Below, piece after piece: positions 27,740-36,902 of a DNA stretch of 64,000 nucleotides. The stretch comes from Bacteroidota bacterium (GTDB lineage: Bacteria > Bacteroidota > Bacteroidia > Chitinophagales > Chitinophagaceae). Made by a program: the position numbers and the translations under genes. Below the pieces are notes generated by a model. That model saw only the letters and a program-made list of their open reading frames with translations, ran no database searches and had not been told where the DNA came from. Where the stretch lies: assembly GCA_018970395.1 (NCBI GenBank), contig JAGWWM010000003.1:36975-100974 (forward strand). Direction: 5' to 3'. The stretch's first letter is position 1. Every line of letters starts with the position of its first letter.

Positions 27740-28287
27740 CTGGAAAAATGATAGTTTTTTTCATAAATAATTTTTCCAGCTCCGTCAGTATGAACCTGCT
27801 TTTCCAGCAATCCTTCTTTGTTATAAGTATAAAGTTTGATTAAACTGAGCTTGCCATTCTTATAAATCCTTTCTGTGACTTTATTTCCCCATTTGTCAAA
27901 TTCAGTCAGCGTCTCTTTGTCTTTTCCTTTTCGGATATCAGAAAAAAACTGTCTTATCTTTCTTCCTTTCCGATCATATTCAATAATCTCCCTTGATCTC
28001 AGACTGTCATTTCGGGCATAAATACAACGCTCAAATTTTCGCTTCGAATAAGTGTTGACGGTATGCTTGGAAAGCCTGTTATTTTCATTCCACTCCCACG
28101 ACTCAAGGACTTTCCCTTTTCGGCTAATCAACTCAACAAGCCGACCACTTTTTTCAGGATCATCGTGATCTACTGTTTTGGTTTCAACTTTTCTGTAGCC
28201 ATGCCTGGCCCATCTTTTTTGTTGAGCCGTCACGTTCAGTCCGGCTAAAAGCAAAACAAAACAAATGATAAGAGTTAGCCTATTCAT
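27736..28287 (-). CDS. Exported YwqK/MORN-like repeat protein
   Basis: 183 residues from ATG at 28287 (MNRLTLIICFVLLLAGLNVTAQQ), which gives a signal peptide. The mature part has short repeats of the form Y-x-K/N-G-K-x-S/L (RKGKVLESWEWNENNRLS, DKWGNKVTERIYKNGKL, YNKEGLLEKQVHTDGAGK), like YwqK-type antitoxin-repeat and RHS-like beta-hairpin proteins. Highly basic. The start overlaps the upstream lipoprotein gene by eight bases. I assign no function. Confidence 0.75.
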   Translation of the reverse strand: MNRLTLIICFVLLLAGLNVTAQQKRWARHGYRKVETKTVDHDDPEKSGRLVELISRKGKVLESWEWNENNRLSKHTVNTYSKRKFERCIYARNDSLRSREIIEYDRKGRKIRQFFSDIRKGKDKETLTEFDKWGNKVTERIYKNGKLSLIKLYTYNKEGLLEKQVHTDGAGKIIYEKNYHFSR

Positions 28288-28666
28288 ATACAAAGAATTC
28301 AGGCATTTGAAATTGCTGATTTTTCGACAACTGTATTTCTTTTTTCACCACCATTTGACCGGAAATTTGTGTTCCGGTATTGTCTGACGAATACGTATAG
28401 AGGGTGTATTTCCCGGGATATAAAAAAGAAAAGCGATACGCTCCGTTGTAATCGGTTTTGATTCTTCTGTCATAACCCACGTTATCTCCGAAAACAATAT
28501 AAACATATTGATCTGCGGCAGGATAAAAAAAGGAATCCGTACCTGTCGCATTAAATTTTATGGCTGTCACCTTACCCTCAATACTTCCGTTACCTCCTAT
28601 TCCGGGTTCTTTTTTACAGGAGTAGAGTAAAAAAAAGGCGAACAAAAAAAGAAGCATTTTATTCAT
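28280..28666 (-). CDS. Small lipoprotein with carboxypeptidase-regulatory-like domain
   Basis: 128 residues. Lipobox LLYSC at residues 13-17, then KKEPGIGGNGSIEGKVTA. The rest is one beta sandwich of the transthyretin/CarboxypepD-reg type: GSIEGKVTAIKF, then TDYNGAYRFSFLYPGKYTLYTYS. Such domains are usually structural or binding modules on the outer surface. It overlaps the upstream ABC-like gene by eight bases. Confidence 0.75.
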   Translation of the reverse strand: MNKMLLFLFAFFLLYSCKKEPGIGGNGSIEGKVTAIKFNATGTDSFFYPAADQYVYIVFGDNVGYDRRIKTDYNGAYRFSFLYPGKYTLYTYSSDNTGTQISGQMVVKKEIQLSKNQQFQMPEFFVYE

Positions 28667-30083
28667 ATACGTAAAATATTTTTTTATTTGTTTTAGCTAC
28701 TAAAGATAAGAAAATATCTATCTCTTCTCGATCTAGTTTACGCGTTAAATCATCTTTGCAAATAATGATTCCTCCAGGATGTAAAAGACATTTGAAGAGA
28801 TGCAACCAAACCAATTGACGTTCAGTACAGTTCGTCCTATCTGCTTTCGCTTTCCAATGAAAAAGATGCCACTCTTCGCTCTTAAAAGAAAGAAAGAAAT
28901 CAAACAGTACCGGTTGTTGCACTGATTCTTTGTCTGAAAGCACAAAAGATAAAAAGGTTTCACCACGCAAAGGGTTATTTAAATCAAGCAAAGCTATTTT
29001 ACTGAAAATATTTTTATAAAATGACTCCTCTACTATTTGCGTTGAATAAAATAATGGCATAAGCTCCTTGCAGTCGGCAGCGTTTAACGTATCCTGATTT
29101 TTCAATTTCAATGTTAGTTGCTCCAGCTGTTCATCGGGAATAGCAGTAGCGAGTTTGGATTCTGTTTGATTGAACGCTGTTTTCCATTTTTCTTCTATCC
29201 ATTGAATCATTCTCCAATGTTCAGGAGCCCGGAAACTTCTCATAAAGGCTGACTGACTGTAAATAATCAGCAGTACCAGTTGAAGTGTAATAGCTGAATC
29301 AGTCTCCGATACCTGAAATACACGAGCCAGCAGAAAAATAAACCCGAAAAAATATACAGGATAGAACCCGGATGTCCACGCTTTTTGAAAAGCAAAACTT
29401 TTAATTAGTTGACGAGCTTTCTTTTCCCTTCTGAAGAGGATACGAACATCTTTCTTCCATTGCTGATCGCGTTTTAACGCATGGCGATTTGAAACAAGAA
29501 ATTTCCATTTCCTTTGGAAAGCAACTCCGGCGAGCTTCCATGCTTGTTTGCGTTTGAGATAATAATGAACAACCCACCCTCTAAATACAATGCCGATAAT
29601 CCATAATAATATCCAGGAGATGGCTACCCAAACATGCAAGTGTAATAAGAGCAGAAAAATCAATATCAAAAGGAACAGATCTGCCACCCATACTACGTGA
29701 CCTTTGATCAATGCCCTGGCATATCGCTTGATGTCTTTTTCAGGTTGCAAAAGCGCTCCTCCAATATTTTTTAATAGCAAATGTTGCTGAAGAGCTGTTT
29801 GCATATTGAAGGGCACTACCTGTAAAAAATAATTTCGAGAAGCCGTGCCAAAAAATTTCAAAATCAATAATCCAAAAACCCAGTACCACTGATCTTCTAC
29901 TCTAAATTTTCCCAACAGCAGTAATTGCAAAAGCCTGGATTTGGTTGAATCGGTTTGAGTAATCATTTGTCCAACCAGCAACAAAAGCAGTATAGTTACC
30001 AGCGCATGTATAAAATGAAAAAATCCTGCAGCGAAAAGCTGCCGGATTAGTGGTCTGTTTCCGGTTAAAAATTGCCGCATCAT
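28659..30083 (-). CDS. ABC-exporter-like membrane protein with degenerate ATPase half
   Basis: 474 residues. The first ~300 carry six likely membrane spans arranged as in type I ABC exporters: LFAAGFFHFIHALVTILLL, WYWVFGLLILKFFGTASRN, a VVWVADLFLLILIFLLL pair, WILLWIIGIVF, then VYFFGFIFLLARVF and LVLLIIYSQSAFM. The C-terminal ~165 residues keep the end of a nucleotide-binding domain but without its motifs. There is no Walker A. CTERQLVWLHLFKCLLHPG sits where the signature and ARALL helix would be, GIIICKDD replaces Walker B, TRKLDREE the D-loop, and YVYE the H-loop His. I infer a non-hydrolysing ABC paralogue or pseudo-transporter. Confidence 0.75.
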   Translation of the reverse strand: MMRQFLTGNRPLIRQLFAAGFFHFIHALVTILLLLLVGQMITQTDSTKSRLLQLLLLGKFRVEDQWYWVFGLLILKFFGTASRNYFLQVVPFNMQTALQQHLLLKNIGGALLQPEKDIKRYARALIKGHVVWVADLFLLILIFLLLLHLHVWVAISWILLWIIGIVFRGWVVHYYLKRKQAWKLAGVAFQRKWKFLVSNRHALKRDQQWKKDVRILFRREKKARQLIKSFAFQKAWTSGFYPVYFFGFIFLLARVFQVSETDSAITLQLVLLIIYSQSAFMRSFRAPEHWRMIQWIEEKWKTAFNQTESKLATAIPDEQLEQLTLKLKNQDTLNAADCKELMPLFYSTQIVEESFYKNIFSKIALLDLNNPLRGETFLSFVLSDKESVQQPVLFDFFLSFKSEEWHLFHWKAKADRTNCTERQLVWLHLFKCLLHPGGIIICKDDLTRKLDREEIDIFLSLVAKTNKKIFYVYE

Positions 30084-30089
30084 TATTAT

Positions 30090-31103
30090 CTATTGGAATA
30101 AAGCGTTAGCAGCTTTTTGCTCAAGATGATCTATGCTGAAAACAGGCATATCTACAAATTGTCTGACCTCCCGAATCAGCAGTTCACTCATGGTAAACCT
30201 ACCTGAAAGCAAATCAGGCTTGATCTGTAAACTTTGTAACACTTCGAGACCTTTTAAAGCACTCAGACTATCGCCACAGGAAAACACAACATGACTGATG
30301 GTATTCATGAAATCCTTGTTCGTAATCAACCCCATCGTTTCCCTTTGAAGAATGCCATCCGCAATTTCCATTACAATGTAATCCAGTCCTCCGAAATCAA
30401 TCATCTTATTTCTTAAAAATTCATAGATATCTAAAATTTCAGGAACCGGAATGGTGAAAGTGCTGGGATATCCCGCATCGGAAAAATCAAGGGTAAATAT
30501 AGCACCCGTATCAAAAACAAAATCCTTGTCCTTGGTAAATGCAGTACCGGTCAGCTTGATGAAGCCCACTTTTTTTCCCTCCAGATACAATCCTCTTGTC
30601 AAAAAGGCGGCTGTAGTAGTTTTACCGCTATCCATGGTTGCGCCCAATGAAAGAATAACCTTTGGCCCTTTTTTATCGCCCTTGAACCGCGGACGGTTCA
30701 TGCGGTAAAATTTCGTGTTGATAATTTGATTAGAATCATCTACTGCGTAACCCAGCCATTTAACTGTAGTGGGCTCAATATCTTCCAGCGCTGCATTTTT
30801 AGATTTTACTACTCCAATCACACCACCCGCTCCGAGAATATGATATTCCGGTAAAATTTCCGTTGGTACATATCCTTCAAATTGAGAAGTAGCATAACGG
30901 TCTGCGAAAGCAGCTAAAATATAATCTCCCGAAAAAATCGAAACACTTCTTTTGGAATCCGATTGCATAGATTGATGTTTACCTATCTCTACTATTTCAA
31001 ACATGGCAACATCACCCGAAGCAGGCAGATAAGTTTCGAAACCCTCTTTTACAATTCGATATTCCTGCAAAAATTGCGTAACCAGCGATTTTTTAATTTT
31101 CAT
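30090..31103 (-). CDS. P-loop NTPase (DUF1611-like), second gene of the operon
   Basis: 337 residues, cytoplasmic. N-terminal ~140 residues are a beta-rich domain of unknown type (GFETYLPASGDVAMFEIVEIG). Then comes a P-loop domain with Walker A SLGATMDSGKTTTAAFL (about residues 152-168), KVGFIKLTGTAF, DFVFDTGAIFTLDFSDAGYPSTF and a Walker-B-like strand YIVMEIADGILQRET. This resembles the C-terminal domain of DUF1611/DgcN proteins and MobB/dethiobiotin-synthetase-like GTPases or ligases. It lies six bases upstream of the ABC-like gene, so it might supply the NTPase activity that protein lacks (inference). Confidence 0.78.
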   Translation of the reverse strand: MKIKKSLVTQFLQEYRIVKEGFETYLPASGDVAMFEIVEIGKHQSMQSDSKRSVSIFSGDYILAAFADRYATSQFEGYVPTEILPEYHILGAGGVIGVVKSKNAALEDIEPTTVKWLGYAVDDSNQIINTKFYRMNRPRFKGDKKGPKVILSLGATMDSGKTTTAAFLTRGLYLEGKKVGFIKLTGTAFTKDKDFVFDTGAIFTLDFSDAGYPSTFTIPVPEILDIYEFLRNKMIDFGGLDYIVMEIADGILQRETMGLITNKDFMNTISHVVFSCGDSLSALKGLEVLQSLQIKPDLLSGRFTMSELLIREVRQFVDMPVFSIDHLEQKAANALFQ

Positions 31104-31110
31104 TCTAGGA

Positions 31111-34029
31111 TTAGTTTTTTATAATTTGAAAAGATTGCATCCCTTTTGTTCCGGCAAGCGTAATTATGTATGAACCCGGAAGCCATTTTTTACAATCAAC
31201 CTGTTTTTGAGAATCTCCGCGAAGCCAGGTTTCCTGATGTATCAACTTGCCAGACTGATCCCAGGCTTTCAAACTTACATCTGAACCGAATTTTCCCTGT
31301 ACAACAAAATAATCTGCTGCAGGATTCGGAAACACGGATATGCGTGCAGGTGCAATTTCATTGATGCCGGTTGGAATAACGGTGTATTTGCCAAGCAATG
31401 CATCGCGTTGTGCAGCAGCTGACCAAGAACTCCCTCCCACATACAAGGCATTCAAATTATTATTCCAAAGTAAACTGTTTGCTACATCTATAGTATCTGA
31501 TATATTTCTTTGATAGGCCAAGGTTAAAGCATTGCTGTTGAGCATAAGTAGTCGCATGGCATAATCCACATCTGAACCTGTTGCAGTATTGGTGTGAATA
31601 GCAAGGCAGGGCTCGACATTGTTAATCATAACCAAATCATCTGCCACATCATCGCTAGCAGTTTGATAAAAAGTCGGGCTATTTTGTAAACTGTTCCCTT
31701 TTGCATCATAGTGCATTAAGAAGACATCCAGATTTTCATTCGTGCCTGCATCGGCATCTATATGCCCGGTCAGCCAGATCGAATTATCGGAAGCCAGCGA
31801 CAAAGCAATACCTTCATCCTGACCGTTGCCGCCATTTTGAATGAAGCGTATCCAGTCTTGTTGTCCGGCAGCATTCACCATACAGATGTAGGCGTCATAA
31901 TCTGAAGAACCACTGTTCAATTGTGACTGTCCGGTGAGGAGAATATTGCCTGCATTATCGAGTATCATATCATTGAGTCTGTCGTTGGCTCCTCTGAAAT
32001 CGAGCACTTTTACCCAGTGCTGCACTCCGGTGTTACTATATTTAATCACGATGATATTATCGTTGGTACCATTTTGCAAAACCCCTGCAACAATTACTTC
32101 ATTGGCATTGTTTAAGCGAACAATTTGCGCTTTGTCTAGCAAAGAGGAAGGTGCAGCATAAGTAGCCGTCCAAAGCAGCTGTCCGGCGTTGCTCACTTTC
32201 ATCACTAAAAGTTCATCATTGACTTGCCAGGAAGTATCTATATCAGTCTTTCCACACAGATACGCATTTCCGGTATTATCCAACACCATATCTAATGCAC
32301 GATCCGACTCACTCGTTGGAGCATCGTAACGAAAATTCCAAATTCTAGTTCCCTGATTGGTTAGTTTTTCCAGATAAACATCAGAGGATGTGCCCGAATT
32401 TTTCAGAAAGCCGCTCACGTAAACATTTCCGCCTCCATCCAATGCGATGGCATTGGCTTCTTCATCACTCCCATAGAGAGAACCGGTAGTATCTTTCGAC
32501 CATTGAAGCACACCGGCTGCGTTTAATTTTCCGTAATAAAAATCCCTGTTATTATCCTGCCGAACGCTATATCCGCAAAAAAACAAATTCCCGCTTGCAT
32601 CCGCAGTGAGGGCGCGTATATTTTCTCCATTATCTCCTAGTCCACTCCAGATGTTTTGTGCCAGCGGAGCTGTATTGCCATTGTAAATCAAAAGCAAAGC
32701 GTTATGCTGATTATTGCTTTCAGCTGTAAAGCCCACCACAGCAATATTTCCGTTGGGAGATATAGCTACTCCTTCACCTTCATCATCTTTATTGGCAGTG
32801 CCGTTAAAAGTTTGTTTAATCAGTTCAGCGCCTGTGTTACTATATTGTAACAACACCAGATCCTTGCTTACATTCACGGTATTATCCCTGTCGGTAAAAC
32901 CGGTTACCAAAGCTTTTCCGTCTGCGGTTACGGATAAGCCAACGGGCACATCATCATTGCCGGCTGCTCCTGCGTAAATAGCTACCCAAAGCCTGGTGCC
33001 GGTAGCAGAATAGGATACCGTACGAATATCATAATTAATACCGGCGGCCGGATTGCCATCGCTTCTGCCTGTAACAATACACCCACCGGAGGGCAATACA
33101 ACCATTTCAACCGGACGGTCATGACCGCTCACATCATAGATCACATTAAACAATTGAGTGCCCGATGCATCGTATTTAATGGTTCGGTAATCATCGTTCG
33201 TGCCATTGCTAGACCTCCCTGTAACATATACATTCGAGGCATTATCAACCCCAATGGATACCGGACGATCGGTGCCTACCCCGTTATATGATTTCTGCCA
33301 TTGTTTGATGCCGTCCGGATTATATTTTATGGTTACATAATCATCGTCATTGCCATTGAACGACCTGCCGGTAATATAGATATTATTAGTGGCATCCGTA
33401 GTTACAGCAAGCGCCCGATCGTTATTATTGGCAGGCAAGTTTTCCCGAACTTCCCACTGTAATAAACCCGCGCTATTGTACTTAATAGTTAGAAAATCAT
33501 TATTCAGAAAGGCGGAAGGATCCTGATCACTTTCGCCTGTGATAATAATATTGCCTTGGCCATCTATTGCTATTCCATTGGGTTCATCATACAAATTGGT
33601 GGTTGGACTATTATACAAGCGAGACCAGACAGTATCGCCGGAAGGATTCAGCATGATTGTCCAGAAATCATTGCCGACCGATTTATTATTTCCATATCCC
33701 GTAACAACAATATTGCCACCGGGATGCAATACAATTTTCTTGGCCTCATCAGGGCCATTGCCCGGAGCAGCAAAAATCTTTCTCCATAAAACTTTTGCCT
33801 GCGCATCATATTTAACAATCAAAAAATCGCGATCAGTGTTGGGGCTCACCGTATAACCGGCAGCATACAGGTTGTTGTTCTTATCTGCAACCACAGCATT
33901 AAGTTTATCTCCAAAATCTCCGGTACCATTCAGCAAGGTTTCCCAATTAGAGGAAATCTGACCGATTACAGTTGCATAAGGCAATAAAATGCTTAGCATA
34001 ACAACAATAGAGAATCTTGTCTTCATCAT
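31111..34029 (-). CDS. T9SS-exported beta-propeller repeat protein
   Basis: 972 residues. Signal peptide (MMKTRFSIVVMLSILLPYATVIGQ), then about 17 SBBP/kelch-like blades of some 50 residues, each with a core like GNIIITGES, VYVTGRSSNGTNDDYRTIKYDASG, and a closing strand. The last ~80 residues (ISVFPNPAADYFVVQGKF ... GSYIITLAG ... SFQIIKN) are a type A T9SS C-terminal sorting domain, so the protein is exported across the outer membrane and cell-attached or released. It is the first gene of the operon. A typical use of such propellers is binding, not catalysis. Confidence 0.9.
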   Translation of the reverse strand: MMKTRFSIVVMLSILLPYATVIGQISSNWETLLNGTGDFGDKLNAVVADKNNNLYAAGYTVSPNTDRDFLIVKYDAQAKVLWRKIFAAPGNGPDEAKKIVLHPGGNIVVTGYGNNKSVGNDFWTIMLNPSGDTVWSRLYNSPTTNLYDEPNGIAIDGQGNIIITGESDQDPSAFLNNDFLTIKYNSAGLLQWEVRENLPANNNDRALAVTTDATNNIYITGRSFNGNDDDYVTIKYNPDGIKQWQKSYNGVGTDRPVSIGVDNASNVYVTGRSSNGTNDDYRTIKYDASGTQLFNVIYDVSGHDRPVEMVVLPSGGCIVTGRSDGNPAAGINYDIRTVSYSATGTRLWVAIYAGAAGNDDVPVGLSVTADGKALVTGFTDRDNTVNVSKDLVLLQYSNTGAELIKQTFNGTANKDDEGEGVAISPNGNIAVVGFTAESNNQHNALLLIYNGNTAPLAQNIWSGLGDNGENIRALTADASGNLFFCGYSVRQDNNRDFYYGKLNAAGVLQWSKDTTGSLYGSDEEANAIALDGGGNVYVSGFLKNSGTSSDVYLEKLTNQGTRIWNFRYDAPTSESDRALDMVLDNTGNAYLCGKTDIDTSWQVNDELLVMKVSNAGQLLWTATYAAPSSLLDKAQIVRLNNANEVIVAGVLQNGTNDNIIVIKYSNTGVQHWVKVLDFRGANDRLNDMILDNAGNILLTGQSQLNSGSSDYDAYICMVNAAGQQDWIRFIQNGGNGQDEGIALSLASDNSIWLTGHIDADAGTNENLDVFLMHYDAKGNSLQNSPTFYQTASDDVADDLVMINNVEPCLAIHTNTATGSDVDYAMRLLMLNSNALTLAYQRNISDTIDVANSLLWNNNLNALYVGGSSWSAAAQRDALLGKYTVIPTGINEIAPARISVFPNPAADYFVVQGKFGSDVSLKAWDQSGKLIHQETWLRGDSQKQVDCKKWLPGSYIITLAGTKGMQSFQIIKN

Positions 34030-34120
34030 TTTATTTTGAATAAATTGAAAAATTTAAAGAGAGTTGGCCAGATGCGAAAAGAATCTAAGGAAAAGTAATT
34101 TGTTCGCAATCAATTAGTTG

Positions 34121-34152
34121 TAAAGATAAAAAAATGAATTAAACAAACAAAA
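34121..34152 (-). promoter_or_regulatory. Promoter of the seven-gene operon
   Basis: Minus strand TTTTG (34148-34152), 19-base spacer, TATCTTTA (34121-34128), one base off TAnnTTTG. It lies about 90 bases upstream of the beta-propeller gene. Confidence 0.5.
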
Positions 34153-34163
34153 GGGGTTGGAAC

Positions 34164-35516
34164 TTAATTATGAATACAGCTCATTTCTATGATCTGCTCA
34201 TGCAGTGAAGGATCATTCCATTTCTCTGCAATATCGGGCAAATCCATAAAGGGTTGCATAATTGCCTCCTGTCTCCGTCCTCTTTGCATCGCTTCACTGT
34301 AACGCACCTGTGGACTGAAAGTTACGAGTGAATAAGCGGGTATCCATTCATTGGGGTATTTTTCGTGCAAGACCGCTTCAATTTTTTTCTGCAATAAAAA
34401 TTTCGCATCGGCAGTTTTATCACGCATCTCCGTAAAATTCTGAATCGCTAAATCCGCAATAGCATCTCCATCGGGCTTGCGCAGTCGTTGATATTCGCTA
34501 AGGATGGTGTGCCAGTCTTCCCCGTATTGCTCCATCAATTCATCTAACACCCGGCAATCTTCAAAGCCGCAGTTCATGCCCTGTCCAAAGAAGGGTACAA
34601 TCGCATGTGCCGCATCACCGATCAAAGCAAAATAATCTTCCCGAATCCAGGGAGAACATTTCACTGTAACGAGGGAAGAAGTGGGATTGTGAAAGAATTC
34701 ATGAATATAATCTTTCATCAATGGAACCGCATCAGCAAAATTCTCTTCAAAGAAAGCGCGTACCTCATCCTCTGTTTTCAAACGATCAAAAGATGCTGGC
34801 CCTTCAAACGGGAAAAATAAAGTGCAAGTAAATGTTTTATCCAGATTCGGTAATGCAATCAACATATAATCCTTGCGCGGCCAAATATGCAGGGCATTAA
34901 TCTCCATTGCGAAGTCTCCATTTTCATTGGGGAGAATTGTCAGCTCCTTATAACCGCAGTCAATATAAAACTGATGGTAATCAAAACGATCCTGCTGCAA
35001 CATGTGCTGCATGCGTCCGGCAGAAAATGCACCATCCGATCCGAAAATTAAATCGGCCTGATCTTTTACCACTTCGTCGTTATCGGTGTGTTCAAACACC
35101 ACTTCTTTATTTTCCCAATTAATCGAATGGCAACGATGATTGAAAAAAATCTCTACGCCATGTTCCTCTGCCAGATCCATTAATCGCATATTCAATGTGC
35201 CTCTTGAAACAGAATTGATAAACTGTCCTTCTTTGCCATAAGGCTGATAGGCCATAGTGCCATCAAGATGATGTATAGCCCGACGATGCATGGGTATGGA
35301 AATAGCTTTGATGGCATCCGCTAAGCCGACTTTCTCCAATGCCATCAATCCTCTGTCGCTCATCGCCAAATTGATCGATCTTCCGGCACGCATGGCTTCC
35401 TTGCGCATATCTCCTCTGCGTTCATAAACACGCACGCTGTATCCGCGTTTGCTCAAATAAATGGATAACAAGGAACCGACTAATCCGGCGCCGATGATGA
35501 TGATTTCTTTTTTCAT
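34164..35516 (-). CDS. kmo: Kynurenine 3-monooxygenase
   Basis: FAD- and NADPH-dependent hydroxylase that converts kynurenine to 3-hydroxykynurenine. 450 residues from ATG at 35516 (MKKEIIIIGAGLVGSLLSIYL, the FAD-binding Rossmann GxGxxG). A longer frame starting from TTG inside a repeat is rejected. Further motifs are AGRSINLAMSDRGLMALEKVG and the second FAD motif ALIGDAAHAIVPFFGQGMNCGFED. The bacterial form lacks the mitochondrial C-terminal anchor. It sits 84 bases downstream of kynU. Confidence 0.95.
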   Translation of the reverse strand: MKKEIIIIGAGLVGSLLSIYLSKRGYSVRVYERRGDMRKEAMRAGRSINLAMSDRGLMALEKVGLADAIKAISIPMHRRAIHHLDGTMAYQPYGKEGQFINSVSRGTLNMRLMDLAEEHGVEIFFNHRCHSINWENKEVVFEHTDNDEVVKDQADLIFGSDGAFSAGRMQHMLQQDRFDYHQFYIDCGYKELTILPNENGDFAMEINALHIWPRKDYMLIALPNLDKTFTCTLFFPFEGPASFDRLKTEDEVRAFFEENFADAVPLMKDYIHEFFHNPTSSLVTVKCSPWIREDYFALIGDAAHAIVPFFGQGMNCGFEDCRVLDELMEQYGEDWHTILSEYQRLRKPDGDAIADLAIQNFTEMRDKTADAKFLLQKKIEAVLHEKYPNEWIPAYSLVTFSPQVRYSEAMQRGRRQEAIMQPFMDLPDIAEKWNDPSLHEQIIEMSCIHN

Positions 35517-35551
35517 AAAAATATATTTTATTCCTCCCCCCTTCGCCCTCT

Positions 35552-35583
35552 CCAAAGAGACGCATAGCAATGCGTCTCTTTGG
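35552..35583. repeat. GAGACGCA-type palindromic repeat, copy with 14-pair stem
   Basis: CCAAAGAGACGCAT and its reverse complement around a 4-base loop AGCA (35566-35569): a perfect 14-pair stem between kynU and kmo. Confidence 0.85.
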
Positions 35584-35600
35584 AATTTATCACATGCAAA

Positions 35601-36887
35601 TCATTTTGAGACGCGTAGCAACGCGTCTCTACAGATTTTTCCGAAACGAAAAACATCCTCAAATGAATTATACAACGGAACGGGCGCAATGCGAATCACA
35701 TTGGGCTCGCGCCAATCGGCAATTACGCCTTGCTCTGTTAATGCATTGAATATTTTTTTGCCGTCTTTCAACATCAACATGGATAACTGACAACCTCTCT
35801 TTGTTGGATCATCGGGGGTGATTACTTTTAATACCGGCTCAGTGAAAGAACGATTCACTTCCGACATGACTAAATGCAAATAAGCAGACAACTTTTCTCT
35901 TTTCGCATGTAATTGTTCCCATCCTGCTTTTTCAAAAATATTGAGAGATGCTTTGTGCGCTGCCATTGACAATACCGGCGCATTGCTCAATTGCCATCCT
36001 TCAGCTGATGGTATGGGACGAAAACCTTTCTCCATTAAAAAACGGGTTTGTTTATCATGTCCCCACCAGCCAGCCAACCGCGGCATATCAATATTGGTTG
36101 CATATTTTTCATGAATATAAACGCCTGAAACGCCACCCGGTCCGCTATTCAAATATTTGTATGAACACCAAGTGGCAAAATCCGCATTCCAATCGTGTAA
36201 TTGCAATCGCACATTCCCTGCTGCATGCGCCAAATCAAAACCTGCATAAGCACCTGCAGCATGCGCAGCCTGGGTGATCGACTGCATATCGAATAACTGT
36301 CCGCTGTAATAATTCACTCCTCCCCAGAATACCAATGCCAGTGAATCCTCATGCTGCTGAATCGTTTGAATGATATCTTCTTCTCTGATAAGGTATTCGC
36401 CTTCGCGGGGATGGACTTCAATGATTGCATCTTCCGGATTTAATCCATGATGACGAACCTGTGTTTCCAGTGCATACTGATCGGAAGGGAAGGCTTTCGC
36501 TTCGCAAATAATTTTATAGCGCTCTTTTGTAGGGCGATAAAAACTAGCCAAGAGCAAGTGAATATTCACAGTGAGCTGATTCATCGCTACCACTTCTGTT
36601 TCCTTTGCTCCAACTAATTCTGCTAATTGTTTGGTGAAGAATTCGTGATAAGGCATCCAGGGATGCTTCGCATGAAAATGTCCTTCCACTCCAAGATTCG
36701 CCCAATCATCCAGTTCCTGTTGAATGTATGAGGCAACCGACTTAGGTTGTAAACCCAATGAATTACCGGTAAAATAAATCACATCCTTCCCCTTATGTTT
36801 CGGAAAGTAAAATTCATCTCTGAATGCTTTCAAAGGATCCGCTGCATCTAAGGCAAGGGCATATTCAATACTAAATTCCTGACTCAT
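35601..36887 (-). CDS. kynU: Kynureninase with repeat-derived C-terminus
   Basis: PLP enzyme that hydrolyses 3-hydroxykynurenine to 3-hydroxyanthranilate and alanine. 428 residues, cytoplasmic. Motifs: [13 protein letters not shown] near residue 40, the PLP-binding region [36 protein letters not shown] with Lys of SYKYLN as Schiff-base residue, and GVYIHEKY. The last nine codons (DALLRVSK and stop) lie in a GAGACGCG palindrome at 35608-35629, so the original C-terminus may have been replaced. Confidence 0.95.
   Translation of the reverse strand: MSQEFSIEYALALDAADPLKAFRDEFYFPKHKGKDVIYFTGNSLGLQPKSVASYIQQELDDWANLGVEGHFHAKHPWMPYHEFFTKQLAELVGAKETEVVAMNQLTVNIHLLLASFYRPTKERYKIICEAKAFPSDQYALETQVRHHGLNPEDAIIEVHPREGEYLIREEDIIQTIQQHEDSLALVFWGGVNYYSGQLFDMQSITQAAHAAGAYAGFDLAHAAGNVRLQLHDWNADFATWCSYKYLNSGPGGVSGVYIHEKYATNIDMPRLAGWWGHDKQTRFLMEKGFRPIPSAEGWQLSNAPVLSMAAHKASLNIFEKAGWEQLHAKREKLSAYLHLVMSEVNRSFTEPVLKVITPDDPTKRGCQLSMLMLKDGKKIFNALTEQGVIADWREPNVIRIAPVPLYNSFEDVFRFGKICRDALLRVSK
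35608..35629. repeat. GAGACGCA-type palindromic repeat within the kynU 3' end
   Basis: GAGACGCGT, loop AGCA, ACGCGTCTC: a 9-pair stem. Read on the minus strand it encodes residues near the end of kynureninase (RDALLRVS); the stop codon follows directly at 35601-35603. Confidence 0.85.
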
Positions 36888-36902
36888 AATGAATGGATAC
36901 GA

